DNA of 55,345 bases, taken from assembly GCA_038230895.1 (NCBI GenBank), contig JBBRMJ010000008.1, forward strand, positions 1 to 55,345. The letters are read 5' to 3'. Under the pieces are notes generated by a model that saw only the letters and a list, made by a program, of their open reading frames with translations, was not told the DNA's origin and ran no database searches. Of this stretch, positions 7,819 through 14,805 are shown in pieces. A program made the translations under genes and the position numbers. Position 1 is the stretch's first letter. Every line of letters begins with the position of its first letter. This DNA is from JAJXTN01 sp038230895. GTDB lineage: Bacteria > Patescibacteriota > Saccharimonadia > Saccharimonadales > UBA4665.

Positions 7819-8100
7819 CTAAGACGTTATGCGGACGCCAAACCGCCGCACAGCCCGGGCCTGGGCTTTGGCGGCCTCGACTTCACGGTTGCGAGGCTCG
7901 GCTTGTGAGACCAGATCATTGAGTAGGTGGTGGGCCACATGGGCGATCTCTTTAACGCCCGTTTCAAAAACAGTTTCGTTGGCTTTTGATGGCGTGTGAA
8001 AGCCGGATAATTTCCTGACAAACTGCAGGGCCGCAGCCTGGATTTCCTCGTCAGTGGCCACTGGATCAAAGTTAAACAGTGTTTTGATACTTCTGCACAT
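7819..8100 (-). CDS. DUF2277 family protein
   Basis: A 93-residue small protein that matches the DUF2277 family closely over its full length: an MCRSIKTLFNF start, then DEEIQAAALQFVRKLSGF, PSKANE, and the charged end REVEAAKAQARAVRRFG. The family's role is not known; many members occur in Actinobacteria and CPR-type genomes as single genes. A CAGGAG Shine-Dalgarno stands about 8 nt before the ATG, with a TATACT box further upstream. A fragment of a second copy lies 1.2 kb away at 6557-6649, so the gene was once duplicated or this locus was rearranged. Confidence 0.85.
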   Translation of the reverse strand: MCRSIKTLFNFDPVATDEEIQAAALQFVRKLSGFHTPSKANETVFETGVKEIAHVAHHLLNDLVSQAEPRNREVEAAKAQARAVRRFGVRITS

Positions 8101-8127
8101 ATAGCGAGCTCCTGCGATTACTTTTTA

Positions 8128-9603
8128 CTAGTATAGAGCGGCGTTGTGGATCAGGCAGGCGTTGGCGTCGCTGAGTACTGCGGCGGCCGTCGTGTCGGTA
8201 TGGGCCGTCGGATAGTCAGAAGTCCACGAGCCGCCTGTGATTTTTTCCCAACCGGGATAACCGTGGGGTAGTTCTACCGCCGTTGCTCCGTTGTTGCAGG
8301 CATAGTTGAGCGAATCAGCCCAGGAGACATCAAGCCGACCGTAGGTTTCAGTCTGGAGTGGTACGGGGTAGGCCTGATTCGCGCGATTATGCACACCGTT
8401 CTGGTTGTATAAGTAGTTGTATAGCGCAATAGTGGTTGCGTCACCGGTAGGCTGTGCAGCTGTGCCGCCAATTTCTTTTGGACCTAAGCCAGTATGGAAT
8501 AGCTCGCCCTGATTCGGTATCAGCGTCATGATCCCCGTCACGACGACGTTCCCGCCATTTGCTGTCTCAGTAATATGATCACCGTCGATAAAATCATAGG
8601 TTATCTGCGGCACACCACCGGTATCGACACACTTCGTTGGGCAGCCACCGAAGAGATGGAAAGGCTGGGTCGTTAACTGGATGCGAGTTTTATGCCAAAC
8701 GGTTGCCATGAATTCAATGTCTTCTTGAATAGCTCGCATGTGTAATGAATCATTCAAGCCAGCATCGTAGAGGTGTTGGGCATTCGTAATCCCATCACTC
8801 GTCTTATTATTGCCTTGGATCAAGAAAGTCTCACAGGAGGCTAGGCCGGCCGAACAGGTCTCAACCTCAGCGACGGTTGGGTCATTATCATACCGAGCCG
8901 CCATGGCCGCCATGAAATCGTTATATGCAGTTTTGTAGCCGCTCGTCCAATAACGAGGCACCGTTTGATCACCATTAAGATAGGTGTTGGCATTATCGAA
9001 AGGAACTGCTGGTCCGCCGACTGTTTTTGCCCAAGCCGGGCTATACACGCCGGTCTGGATCTTCAACCGCATACGCATGCCGCGGCCAGCCACGGCGTTC
9101 ACAGCATCATCGATAATTTGCCAGTTATAGACTCCTTGGCTGGGCTCGATGAAGCTCCAGTCCATTTCAAAGGTTTGAGCGTTGAGATAAGATTTGACCG
9201 ATACTTGCTGGGCAAAACAACTGGTCACCGGTAGTGGGGTGGCGCCACTTGACTCGATGCAATTCAACCAGTCTCCACCCCTGTCCATATTACCGCTCAG
9301 GACAGCCTTGATGCTACCGACTGCGGCGCAGGTGCCAAACTTGACCGCCTGGCCATTGGAAGCAACGCTGTCTGATACCGTACGAGCGCACTTTGTGAGC
9401 GTGCCTGATTCGGCTTCGCTGTTACTGGTCTGTGAAGCGGCAAAGGAACTATGGATCAAGTAGGTGCCACTCACGACTACGAGGAGGATCACCAGCACTG
9501 GCAATGCTCGCTTTGCAATTGAATCCCTCGTCAGCCTTGGTTTCATTCGTTTTTTTGGGGTAGCCTTGTGTTGCATGTGCTGATCTGAGTTGCGCTCGAT
9601 CAT
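8128..9603 (-). CDS. Secreted glycoside-hydrolase-like TIM-barrel protein
   Basis: A 491-residue exported protein with a basic N-terminus, one membrane/signal segment near residues 34-53 (LPVLVILLVVVSGTYLI), and then an EAESGTLTK...AVKFGT stretch resembling a short CBM6/35-like strand pair. The main domain begins near residue 95 and contains W-S-F-I-E-P-S-Q-G-V-Y-N-W, characteristic of clan A glycoside hydrolases (the GH5/GH42 style: ...EP.QG.Y.W). Possible catalytic acids are the Glu in ASCETF and the Glu in LQTETYG, by analogy only. A paralogue lies at 12187-13431. The substrate is unknown; extracellular polysaccharide is likely. Later start codons (for example the Met before QHKATPKK) cannot be excluded. 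Confidence 0.65.
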   Translation of the reverse strand: MIERNSDQHMQHKATPKKRMKPRLTRDSIAKRALPVLVILLVVVSGTYLIHSSFAASQTSNSEAESGTLTKCARTVSDSVASNGQAVKFGTCAAVGSIKAVLSGNMDRGGDWLNCIESSGATPLPVTSCFAQQVSVKSYLNAQTFEMDWSFIEPSQGVYNWQIIDDAVNAVAGRGMRMRLKIQTGVYSPAWAKTVGGPAVPFDNANTYLNGDQTVPRYWTSGYKTAYNDFMAAMAARYDNDPTVAEVETCSAGLASCETFLIQGNNKTSDGITNAQHLYDAGLNDSLHMRAIQEDIEFMATVWHKTRIQLTTQPFHLFGGCPTKCVDTGGVPQITYDFIDGDHITETANGGNVVVTGIMTLIPNQGELFHTGLGPKEIGGTAAQPTGDATTIALYNYLYNQNGVHNRANQAYPVPLQTETYGRLDVSWADSLNYACNNGATAVELPHGYPGWEKITGGSWTSDYPTAHTDTTAAAVLSDANACLIHNAALY

Positions 9604-9674
9604 CCTTTACTACTTATGATAACTACACGGGAGCATATACGCAACAAAGCCGTGATTCTGCGTTGCTGATAAAC

Positions 9675-9703
9675 TTGTAATATAATCAGTTTTATTATAG
9701 AAT
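9675..9703 (+). promoter_or_regulatory. Promoter of deaminase gene, leaderless type
   Basis: TTGTAA (9675-9680), a 17-bp spacer and TAGAAT (9698-9703), ending 6 nt before the ATG at 9710. There is no Shine-Dalgarno, so the transcript should start at or next to the start codon. Confidence 0.6.
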
Positions 9704-9709
9704 ACTGTC

Positions 9710-10336
9710 ATGAAAACTCTGTCCGAGGCAGATATGATTCCTCAAATCTCCGGCTATCAACCCGATGGTCTCTACGTCCCCAATCCCTACTTCATGGAAC
9801 GCGCCATCGCCGCCACCAGCGAATGTATCGAAAACGGCCAACACCCTGTAGGCGCCGTCGTAACCAAGACCGAGAAAACTCGAAGCCCTTTCAGCGGGAA
9901 GAGCTGGTTTAAGGAGAGAATCGCAGCAATCGGCGTCAATCAGGTTGAAGTTTTTTCATTATCTCATGCTGAATTCAATGGGACGGACGATGCTGAAGCT
10001 CGTTATGGACAGCAGGGGCTCTACGAATACAAATCTGTGCTTTATACAACTCATGAACCGTGCCCAATGTGCGGTGGGCGAGTAGCCAACTCGAAGCTCA
10101 GCGGTATCGTGTTTGGAACTAGTGCTCAGGACGCCGAAGATCTGGTGCGTGAACAAGGGATCAAGTGGCGGTCAAACCGTGTCTCTGGCCTCGACGTCAT
10201 CCGTGGCCGCATTGAGCGCAACATGCCGAAGCAGTTTATTATTGGCGGCTTTATGCGCGAACAATGTCTGGAATTACTCCGTACCGCTGGTGAGTTGTCG
10301 CTGAATACTCAAAATCAGAACAAGAATAATATCTAG
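9710..10336 (+). CDS. Cytidine/deoxycytidylate-type zinc deaminase
   Basis: A 208-residue member of the CDA superfamily, which hydrolytically deaminates a nucleobase in a nucleoside, nucleotide, free base or tRNA. The zinc site is complete: His-Ala-Glu in LSHAEFNG supplies the ligand and proton shuttle, and PCPMCG supplies the two Cys. Compared with TadA or guanine deaminase it has an insert of about 40 residues between HPVGAVV and HAE, containing charged segments, so it is not a standard TadA. The C-terminal tail is Asn/Gln rich. It ends on a CTAG that it shares with the convergent VOC gene. The substrate cannot be named from sequence. Confidence 0.8.
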   Translation: MKTLSEADMIPQISGYQPDGLYVPNPYFMERAIAATSECIENGQHPVGAVVTKTEKTRSPFSGKSWFKERIAAIGVNQVEVFSLSHAEFNGTDDAEARYGQQGLYEYKSVLYTTHEPCPMCGGRVANSKLSGIVFGTSAQDAEDLVREQGIKWRSNRVSGLDVIRGRIERNMPKQFIIGGFMREQCLELLRTAGELSLNTQNQNKNNI

Positions 10337-10683
10337 GCGTTCGGGTCGTCGATGATGCCGAAAATGTTGCCACTGCTGTCTTTGAAGGTGCCCATCATCA
10401 TACCGCCGCCAACATCTTTTGGTTCGGTATTGGTCGTCGCGCCGCCGGCAACGAGCTGTTTACTGGCATCAACAACACTTCCGACATGCCAATAAGCAAT
10501 GGGTTGGGTGATGCCTTCTTCGGCAGCGTTAGGGTCGAGCCCAAGCTCACAGCCATTAATACTGAATCCGACGTAAAAAGGCTGGTCAAAATACGGCTTT
10601 ACTCCCGTAACTGTCTCCCAAAACTGCTTATCACGCTGTAGATCACTTGATGGGTAAATAACTGACTTTAATCCGGTGAACAT
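10333..10683 (-). CDS. VOC (glyoxalase/bleomycin-resistance) family protein
   Basis: A 116-residue vicinal-oxygen-chelate protein: the first beta-alpha-beta module starts at KSVIYPSSDLQRDKQFWETVTG and the second at IAYWHVGSVVDASKQLVAGG, ending in GTFKDSSGNIFGIIDDP. Such proteins act as dimers on small molecules (isomerases, dioxygenases, antibiotic binding); the exact role is not predictable. An AGAGGAG Shine-Dalgarno precedes the ATG. Its stop overlaps that of the convergent deaminase by 4 bp. It is one of three VOC genes within 5 kb. Confidence 0.85.
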   Translation of the reverse strand: MFTGLKSVIYPSSDLQRDKQFWETVTGVKPYFDQPFYVGFSINGCELGLDPNAAEEGITQPIAYWHVGSVVDASKQLVAGGATTNTEPKDVGGGMMMGTFKDSSGNIFGIIDDPNA

Positions 10684-10714
10684 GACAAGCTCCTCTTATT
10701 ACTATATATTCGAC

Positions 10715-11128
10715 TTAGGCTGGCGTTACTTCTGGCGCTGCGGTAGGTTTCAGAATGTTATTAACCAACTGGTCAATCTGGTCATCTGAGAGGTTGGCTT
10801 TGACGGCATAGCCTTCAATGCCCTGCTCACGGAGGCCCGGCTCAGCATCAGCTTCGTTGAGATTGGAGATTATGAGGACCTTGATGTCCTTGCCCCAATC
10901 GTTGGAACGCATAATCTGTAGGATTTGGCTGCCGGCTAACTTGGGCAGCATCAAGTCCAGCAATACCAGACTGGGACGTTCTTTCTCTATCAGTGCTAAA
11001 GCTTCGATGCCTTCATGCGCAACGAAACAGATATAGCCGAGCAGTTCCAGGCGAGTTTTATAGATGTCAGCCAGCGCGACATTATCTTCGACGATGACTA
11101 TTTTGGACCAGGCACCGAAATCATCCAT
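10715..11128 (-). CDS. Stand-alone response regulator receiver protein
   Basis: A 137-residue single CheY-like receiver domain with no output domain. The acidic pocket is VEDN, the phosphoacceptor Asp is in LVLLDLMLP, Ser/Thr in LIISNL and Lys in YAVKANL. A short Pro/Ala tail follows. It is about 70% identical by eye to the next gene upstream (11186-11692), so the pair arose by tandem duplication. A TAGAAT box ends 9 nt before the ATG and there is no Shine-Dalgarno. It could act as a phosphate sink, a CheY-type effector or a partner of a distant histidine kinase; the kinase at 28.7 kb has its own OmpR-type partner. Confidence 0.88.
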   Translation of the reverse strand: MDDFGAWSKIVIVEDNVALADIYKTRLELLGYICFVAHEGIEALALIEKERPSLVLLDLMLPKLAGSQILQIMRSNDWGKDIKVLIISNLNEADAEPGLREQGIEGYAVKANLSDDQIDQLVNNILKPTAAPEVTPA

Positions 11129-11140
11129 ATAGTTGTCATT

Positions 11141-11201
11141 CTAAGCTTGGGTCGGCTTTTTGTCTAATCGAGGTGTCGGAAAGATCTAAGCTTGGGTCGG
11201 C
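11141..11201. repeat. 16-bp direct repeat between the two receiver genes
   Basis: CTAAGCTTGGGTCGGC occurs at 11141-11156 and 11186-11201. The second copy holds the stop and last codons (Pro-Thr-Gln-Ala) of the larger receiver gene; the first lies just upstream of the smaller one. It is a footprint of the tandem duplication. Confidence 0.75.
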
Positions 11202-11692
11202 GGTGTTTCTGGTGGTGATGGCATAACAGGCTGGACGGCCTCGGCTGGCTGAGTCGCCGGTTGCAACGGTTCAACTTCGAGCGCATTGACGTCTTCAACT
11301 TGGGTTGCTGGCTTCAGTATATTGTCGACCAATTGGTCAATTTGGTCATTGGATAAGTTGGCTTTGACGGCGTAGCCTTCGATGCCTTCATCACGCAGTC
11401 CAGGGGTGGCGTCGGCTTCGTCAAGGTTAGAGATAATCATCACCTTGATATGCTTGCCCCAGTCACTGCCACGCATAATGTGCAAGATCTGGTCACCAGC
11501 AATTTTGGGTACCATGAGGTCTAGCAGCACCAGATCGGGTAATTCTTTTTGGATTAATTCAAGCGCGCCGATGCCGTCTGAGGCGACAAAACAAGTGTAA
11601 CCAAGCAGTTCCAACCGAATTTTGTAGATATCAGCCAGGGCGACATTATCGTCGACGATAACTACTTTTTGGGCTATACCGAATTGATCCAT
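11186..11692 (-). CDS. Stand-alone response regulator receiver protein, tailed
   Basis: A 168-residue paralogue of the neighbouring receiver. It has the same CheY-like fold: VDDN acidic pair, Asp in LVLLDLMVP, Ser in MIISNL, Lys in YAVKANL. It differs by a longer C-terminal tail of about 45 residues rich in Pro, Gln, Val and Ala (from about residue 125), likely disordered. No DNA-binding or enzymatic output domain is present. No Shine-Dalgarno is seen before the ATG. The two proteins probably share an upstream kinase or act in sequence; this is inference from the duplication only. Confidence 0.88.
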   Translation of the reverse strand: MDQFGIAQKVVIVDDNVALADIYKIRLELLGYTCFVASDGIGALELIQKELPDLVLLDLMVPKIAGDQILHIMRGSDWGKHIKVMIISNLDEADATPGLRDEGIEGYAVKANLSNDQIDQLVDNILKPATQVEDVNALEVEPLQPATQPAEAVQPVMPSPPETPPTQA

Positions 11693-11802
11693 ATTAATGG
11701 TGATTGTAACGCAAAGTGGTCGGTTTGGCTATGGTCAGCGAGGCTACAGACGACCGGGTGGTTGTATGCTACATTGAGACCATCAGCAATAAGGAGGACG
11801 AC

Positions 11803-12183
11803 ATGCTCAAAGATTCACCAGCTTTTAGTGGTTTTTCAGTCAACGACTTAGCTGCGGCAAAGCAATTCTACGGCGAGACTCTCGGTCTCAATATCGAACA
11901 AAGTGAGAGCGGACTGCAGTTGAAAATTGCTGGCAGTATCCCAATCTACGTGTACCACAAAGACGACCACCAGACCGCATCCTTTACCATCATCAACTTC
12001 CCCGTTGACGACATTGACTTAGCGGTCGACGAACTCAGTAGCAAAGGCATTGAATTCATACAATACGATGGCATGACTGATGACAATGGTATTGCCCGTG
12101 GCATTTCGGCTAATCGTGGTCCCGACATCGCCTGGTTTAAAGACCCTGCCGGCAATTTCTTATCTATACTGCACAATGACTGA
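11803..12183 (+). CDS. VOC (glyoxalase-like) family protein
   Basis: A 126-residue VOC protein with PAFSGFSVNDLAAAKQFYGETLGLNI in module one and INFPVDDIDLAVDELSSKGIEF in module two, ending PDIAWFKDPAGNFLSILHN. The frame is open from 11716, but a strong AAGGAGG (11791-11797) lies at the correct distance from ATG 11803, and family similarity starts there. It is related to, but not a close copy of, the VOC gene at 10333-10683. The ligand or reaction is unknown. It converges on the secreted protein gene that ends at 12187. Confidence 0.85.
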   Translation: MLKDSPAFSGFSVNDLAAAKQFYGETLGLNIEQSESGLQLKIAGSIPIYVYHKDDHQTASFTIINFPVDDIDLAVDELSSKGIEFIQYDGMTDDNGIARGISANRGPDIAWFKDPAGNFLSILHND

Positions 12184-12186
12184 ATA

Positions 12187-13431
12187 CTACGGCTGGGCCA
12201 AGACGGTCAGCCGTTGGTCAAACAGATTCGGTGAGCTCGAGAAGAAGTCTACTGGATAGGTGGTGGAAAATTTATCGGGAATTTCGACCATGCCAGCACC
12301 CTGACTGATTGCAAAATTCAATGTAGTCACCATTTGGTTCAAGGGATCAGTAAATTTAGCGCTGGCTGCCGTCTGATAATAGATCGGGGCACCGAGCGCC
12401 TTCATATGTGCATACATGAGGCTCGGGTTGGTACCACCCGTAGATGATACCGTTTCATCAATTGAGTTATTGCCAAGGATGCAACGCTGCGGCCCAAGTG
12501 TCGAACGACAGTAATCCATGAGTGAATTCGTAAAATTAACGTCGATCTTGGTCGTTCCATCAGCATTAATTTGCTGGTATGGATTAAACGCCAGGCTACT
12601 GCGGGTGTGTGCCCAAACTTTATGAGCGTCTATCTGGGCATGCTGGCAGGTGCTATCATCAGCCAGATTATAGCCAGCCGCAAGATAGGCTGAGACATTT
12701 GCAGCTAAGCTCATTTGGCGAATCATCGGCTCGCCGTAAATAGTACTGCAAACCGTGATGGCAACCTCCTCGATCTCAGGCACATTGTCGTATTTCGCAG
12801 CCAGCGCTGACTGTAGACTGGCGTAGGCCTGCTCATAGCTGGGGTGCCAAAACGGACCGATAGTGCCATTAACGGGGTTCGTGCCATTGCCGTCGGTGAT
12901 TGTGATGGGCGTAAAGCCATCGAGGATCTTGGCCCAATTCGGGGCGAACCGTCCGGCGTAGACACGCAGTTTCAAGTGCATGTTAAGACCTGGGGTGGCT
13001 ACATTGAGGGCTTGCACCTTTGCTATGGTTTGGTCTATCACGTTATTGTTCGCAATCGCAGTCCCTTGTGTTGGCTGTAGGTCTGACCAGTTAACCCCTA
13101 CAGCATAGCCATTGACGACTGACTGCCACGCAGCTGGTGGAAAAATATCACGGCTAATAACGCCGGGGATTTGTGGCTTCAAGCCACTTGGAGGGGGAGT
13201 GACGACCGTACCGAACTGCACGCTGCTGCCACCGGAAGCCGTACTATCTGTCTTCGATATCGCTGGCATGCTTATGGTACCCTGTTCCGGCTCAACGCTC
13301 GCGGTTGGGGTTTGGGCATGAGTGCTTAAAAGCAAAATGGAGCCGGTCGCGGCAAAAATACCAATCCATAGCAAGGCGGCTGTCCGTTGTGAATGAAACT
13401 TAAGAATTCGACGACGATAGCTGTGTATCAT
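12187..13431 (-). CDS. Secreted TIM-barrel-like protein, paralogue of 8128-9603
   Basis: A 414-residue exported protein: basic start, hydrophobic segment near 18-36, then the motif VEPEQGTIS...ASGGSSVQFGT, which resembles the EAESGT...VKFGT stretch of the 8128-9603 protein, a short Pro-rich linker, and a barrel-like domain. Shared segments include NWSDLQPTQG, MHLKLRVYAGRFAPNWAK and AALAAKYDNVPEIEEV. The putative acid/base Glu is in YGEPMI. At the place where the paralogue has LQTETYG this one has YQTAASA, so the equivalent Glu is absent and the site may be displaced or inactive. Probably an extracellular glycan-binding or glycan-cleaving protein. Confidence 0.6.
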   Translation of the reverse strand: MIHSYRRRILKFHSQRTAALLWIGIFAATGSILLLSTHAQTPTASVEPEQGTISMPAISKTDSTASGGSSVQFGTVVTPPPSGLKPQIPGVISRDIFPPAAWQSVVNGYAVGVNWSDLQPTQGTAIANNNVIDQTIAKVQALNVATPGLNMHLKLRVYAGRFAPNWAKILDGFTPITITDGNGTNPVNGTIGPFWHPSYEQAYASLQSALAAKYDNVPEIEEVAITVCSTIYGEPMIRQMSLAANVSAYLAAGYNLADDSTCQHAQIDAHKVWAHTRSSLAFNPYQQINADGTTKIDVNFTNSLMDYCRSTLGPQRCILGNNSIDETVSSTGGTNPSLMYAHMKALGAPIYYQTAASAKFTDPLNQMVTTLNFAISQGAGMVEIPDKFSTTYPVDFFSSSPNLFDQRLTVLAQP

Positions 13432-13541
13432 ATGATGAGTTTGCAGACCTGCTTTGCTTTAGTATACAACAGACTGCTTATCATCTTGCGTCATACGCTA
13501 ATGTTAGTATGGACGTATGCTAATTACACATAGGAAGTTCC

Positions 13542-14102
13542 ATGGGACTATTCAGTAAACTATCAGACAATATTCATCACGGTGGCGTTAAGATAGCGCT
13601 GACAGCACCTGGCAGTGCCTCCCTGAACGATGCCACGCTGGCTGTGACAGTAACCTTGACCAGCAGCGAAGCACGGACTTTTCAGTGGATACGTGTCGAT
13701 CTTGAAGCCACCCAGCAAGACTTCGCGTTTAATAATCCTGGATCTATGAACAATCAAGCTATAAATCGCCAACAAAATACCGTAACGACAGTTGCACGAG
13801 CTCAAATGCTGGAGCCATTTAGTATGGCGGTTGGCGAGACCAAAACCATACCGTTACAAATCGTATTAAACGGCGCTAATGCAGCCACGGCGGGCGGTGG
13901 GCTGAGTCAAGGTCAAGCGGCAGTAGCCAAAGTGTTCAGTAAAATACAGACCTTGAGTTCACTGATTGATCCCCATACCTACCATTACAGTCTGAAAGCT
14001 ATCGCTAACGTTGATGGCATAGCGCTCGACCCTAGTACCAACTCGGGCATCAGTCTCAATCGACCGGGCGAACTCGGCAGTACGCTGAACATTAAACTCT
14101 AA
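13542..14102 (+). CDS. Hypothetical arrestin-like/Spo0M-like protein
   Basis: A 186-residue soluble, beta-rich protein. The start MGLFSKLSDNIHHGGVKIALTAP, followed by alternating strands and a Val/Thr-rich core, recalls the Spo0M (sporulation-control) family, whose members start with a short amphipathic helix and have an arrestin fold. The resemblance is to overall pattern only, not to a diagnostic motif. An AGGAAG Shine-Dalgarno is present, with a TATGCT -10-like box about 20 nt upstream. No partner gene is evident: the upstream gene is divergent and the downstream one is a pseudogene on the other strand. Confidence 0.5.
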   Translation: MGLFSKLSDNIHHGGVKIALTAPGSASLNDATLAVTVTLTSSEARTFQWIRVDLEATQQDFAFNNPGSMNNQAINRQQNTVTTVARAQMLEPFSMAVGETKTIPLQIVLNGANAATAGGGLSQGQAAVAKVFSKIQTLSSLIDPHTYHYSLKAIANVDGIALDPSTNSGISLNRPGELGSTLNIKL

Positions 14103-14109
14103 GCCTTAT

Positions 14110-14589
14110 TCAAGCCGAGCCGTCATGAGCCCGTTGAAGGGCGGCGCTATCGATTTTCTGCATCTGAAGCATGGCTTGCATGGCGCGACTTGCTTTGGCT
14201 GGATCGGCGTCTCCCAGAAGTTCACCCAGGATGCTTGGGATAATTTGCCAGGACAAACCAAACTTGTCCTTGAGCCATCCACACTGGCTGGGCTAGCCAC
14301 CATCGGCCAAAAACGCGTCCCAGAAATAATCCACTTCCGCTTGGTCATCACAATGCACGAACAGCGAAATTGCTTCATTAAATTTATACATAGGACCGCC
14401 GTTGAGGACCATGAACTCCTGCCCTTCTAGCTCAAAGCTACCGGTTATTATCGATCCTGATGGACCAGGCGTAGCTTCGGGCAGACGTGTCACCGTGCCA
14501 ATTTTCGAATTTTTGAAGATCGACGTGTAGAAGTTCATCGCTTCTTCGGCTTGATTATCGAACCACAAGAACGGAGTAATTTTCTGCAT
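14110..14589 (-). pseudogene. PhnB-type VOC gene interrupted by one in-frame UAG
   Basis: Read on the minus strand from ATG 14589 (GAGGTG Shine-Dalgarno upstream), the frame encodes a PhnB-like VOC protein: ITPFLWFDNQAEEAMNFYTS, then GSFELEGQEFMVLNGGP, then a TAG at 14293-14295 (codon 99). The same frame then continues with SQCGWLKDKFGLSWQIIPS and MQAMLQMQKIDSAALQRA to a TGA at 14110-14112. Both halves match the family and no frameshift is needed. Family members usually have Glu, Lys or Gln at the amber position. It is either a recent nonsense mutation, a sequencing error, or read-through. Full length would be 159 residues. Confidence 0.85.
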
Positions 14590-14748
14590 GCTACACCTCA
14601 TTTCGTTACGTTTCTAAGCACACAGTGTAGCAAATCGTAGATCATAAGCGTGTGCTCAATACGGCAGGATAACGGCCATGGATAAAATCTTTATCCCCAC
14701 TAAGTGAGATGGCTCTACTACAAACGGTATTTTTGCCTGACAATATTA

Positions 14749-14777
14749 TTGACTTTAGTCTGAATTAGTAGTATAAC
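14749..14777 (+). promoter_or_regulatory. Promoter of beta-propeller gene
   Basis: TTGACT (14749-14754), a 17-bp spacer and TATAAC (14772-14777), about 28 nt before the ATG at 14806, with a GTGGAGA Shine-Dalgarno in between. An unrelated 7-bp hairpin (GGATAAA/TTTATCC, 14690-14706) lies upstream. Confidence 0.6.
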
Positions 14778-14805
14778 CATACATAACTAACGTGGAGACC
14801 TGAAC

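Noticed and set aside
14293..14295. Genome-wide reassignment of UAG to an amino acid
   Set aside because: UAG is the normal terminal stop of several intact genes here (deaminase, phosphoesterase, cyoD, purH), so a full reassignment is not supported; only local read-through remains possible.
14106..14378. Separate 90-residue minus-strand gene
   Set aside because: It is an out-of-frame reading through the end of the amber-interrupted PhnB-type gene, whose true C-terminal half lies in the other frame.
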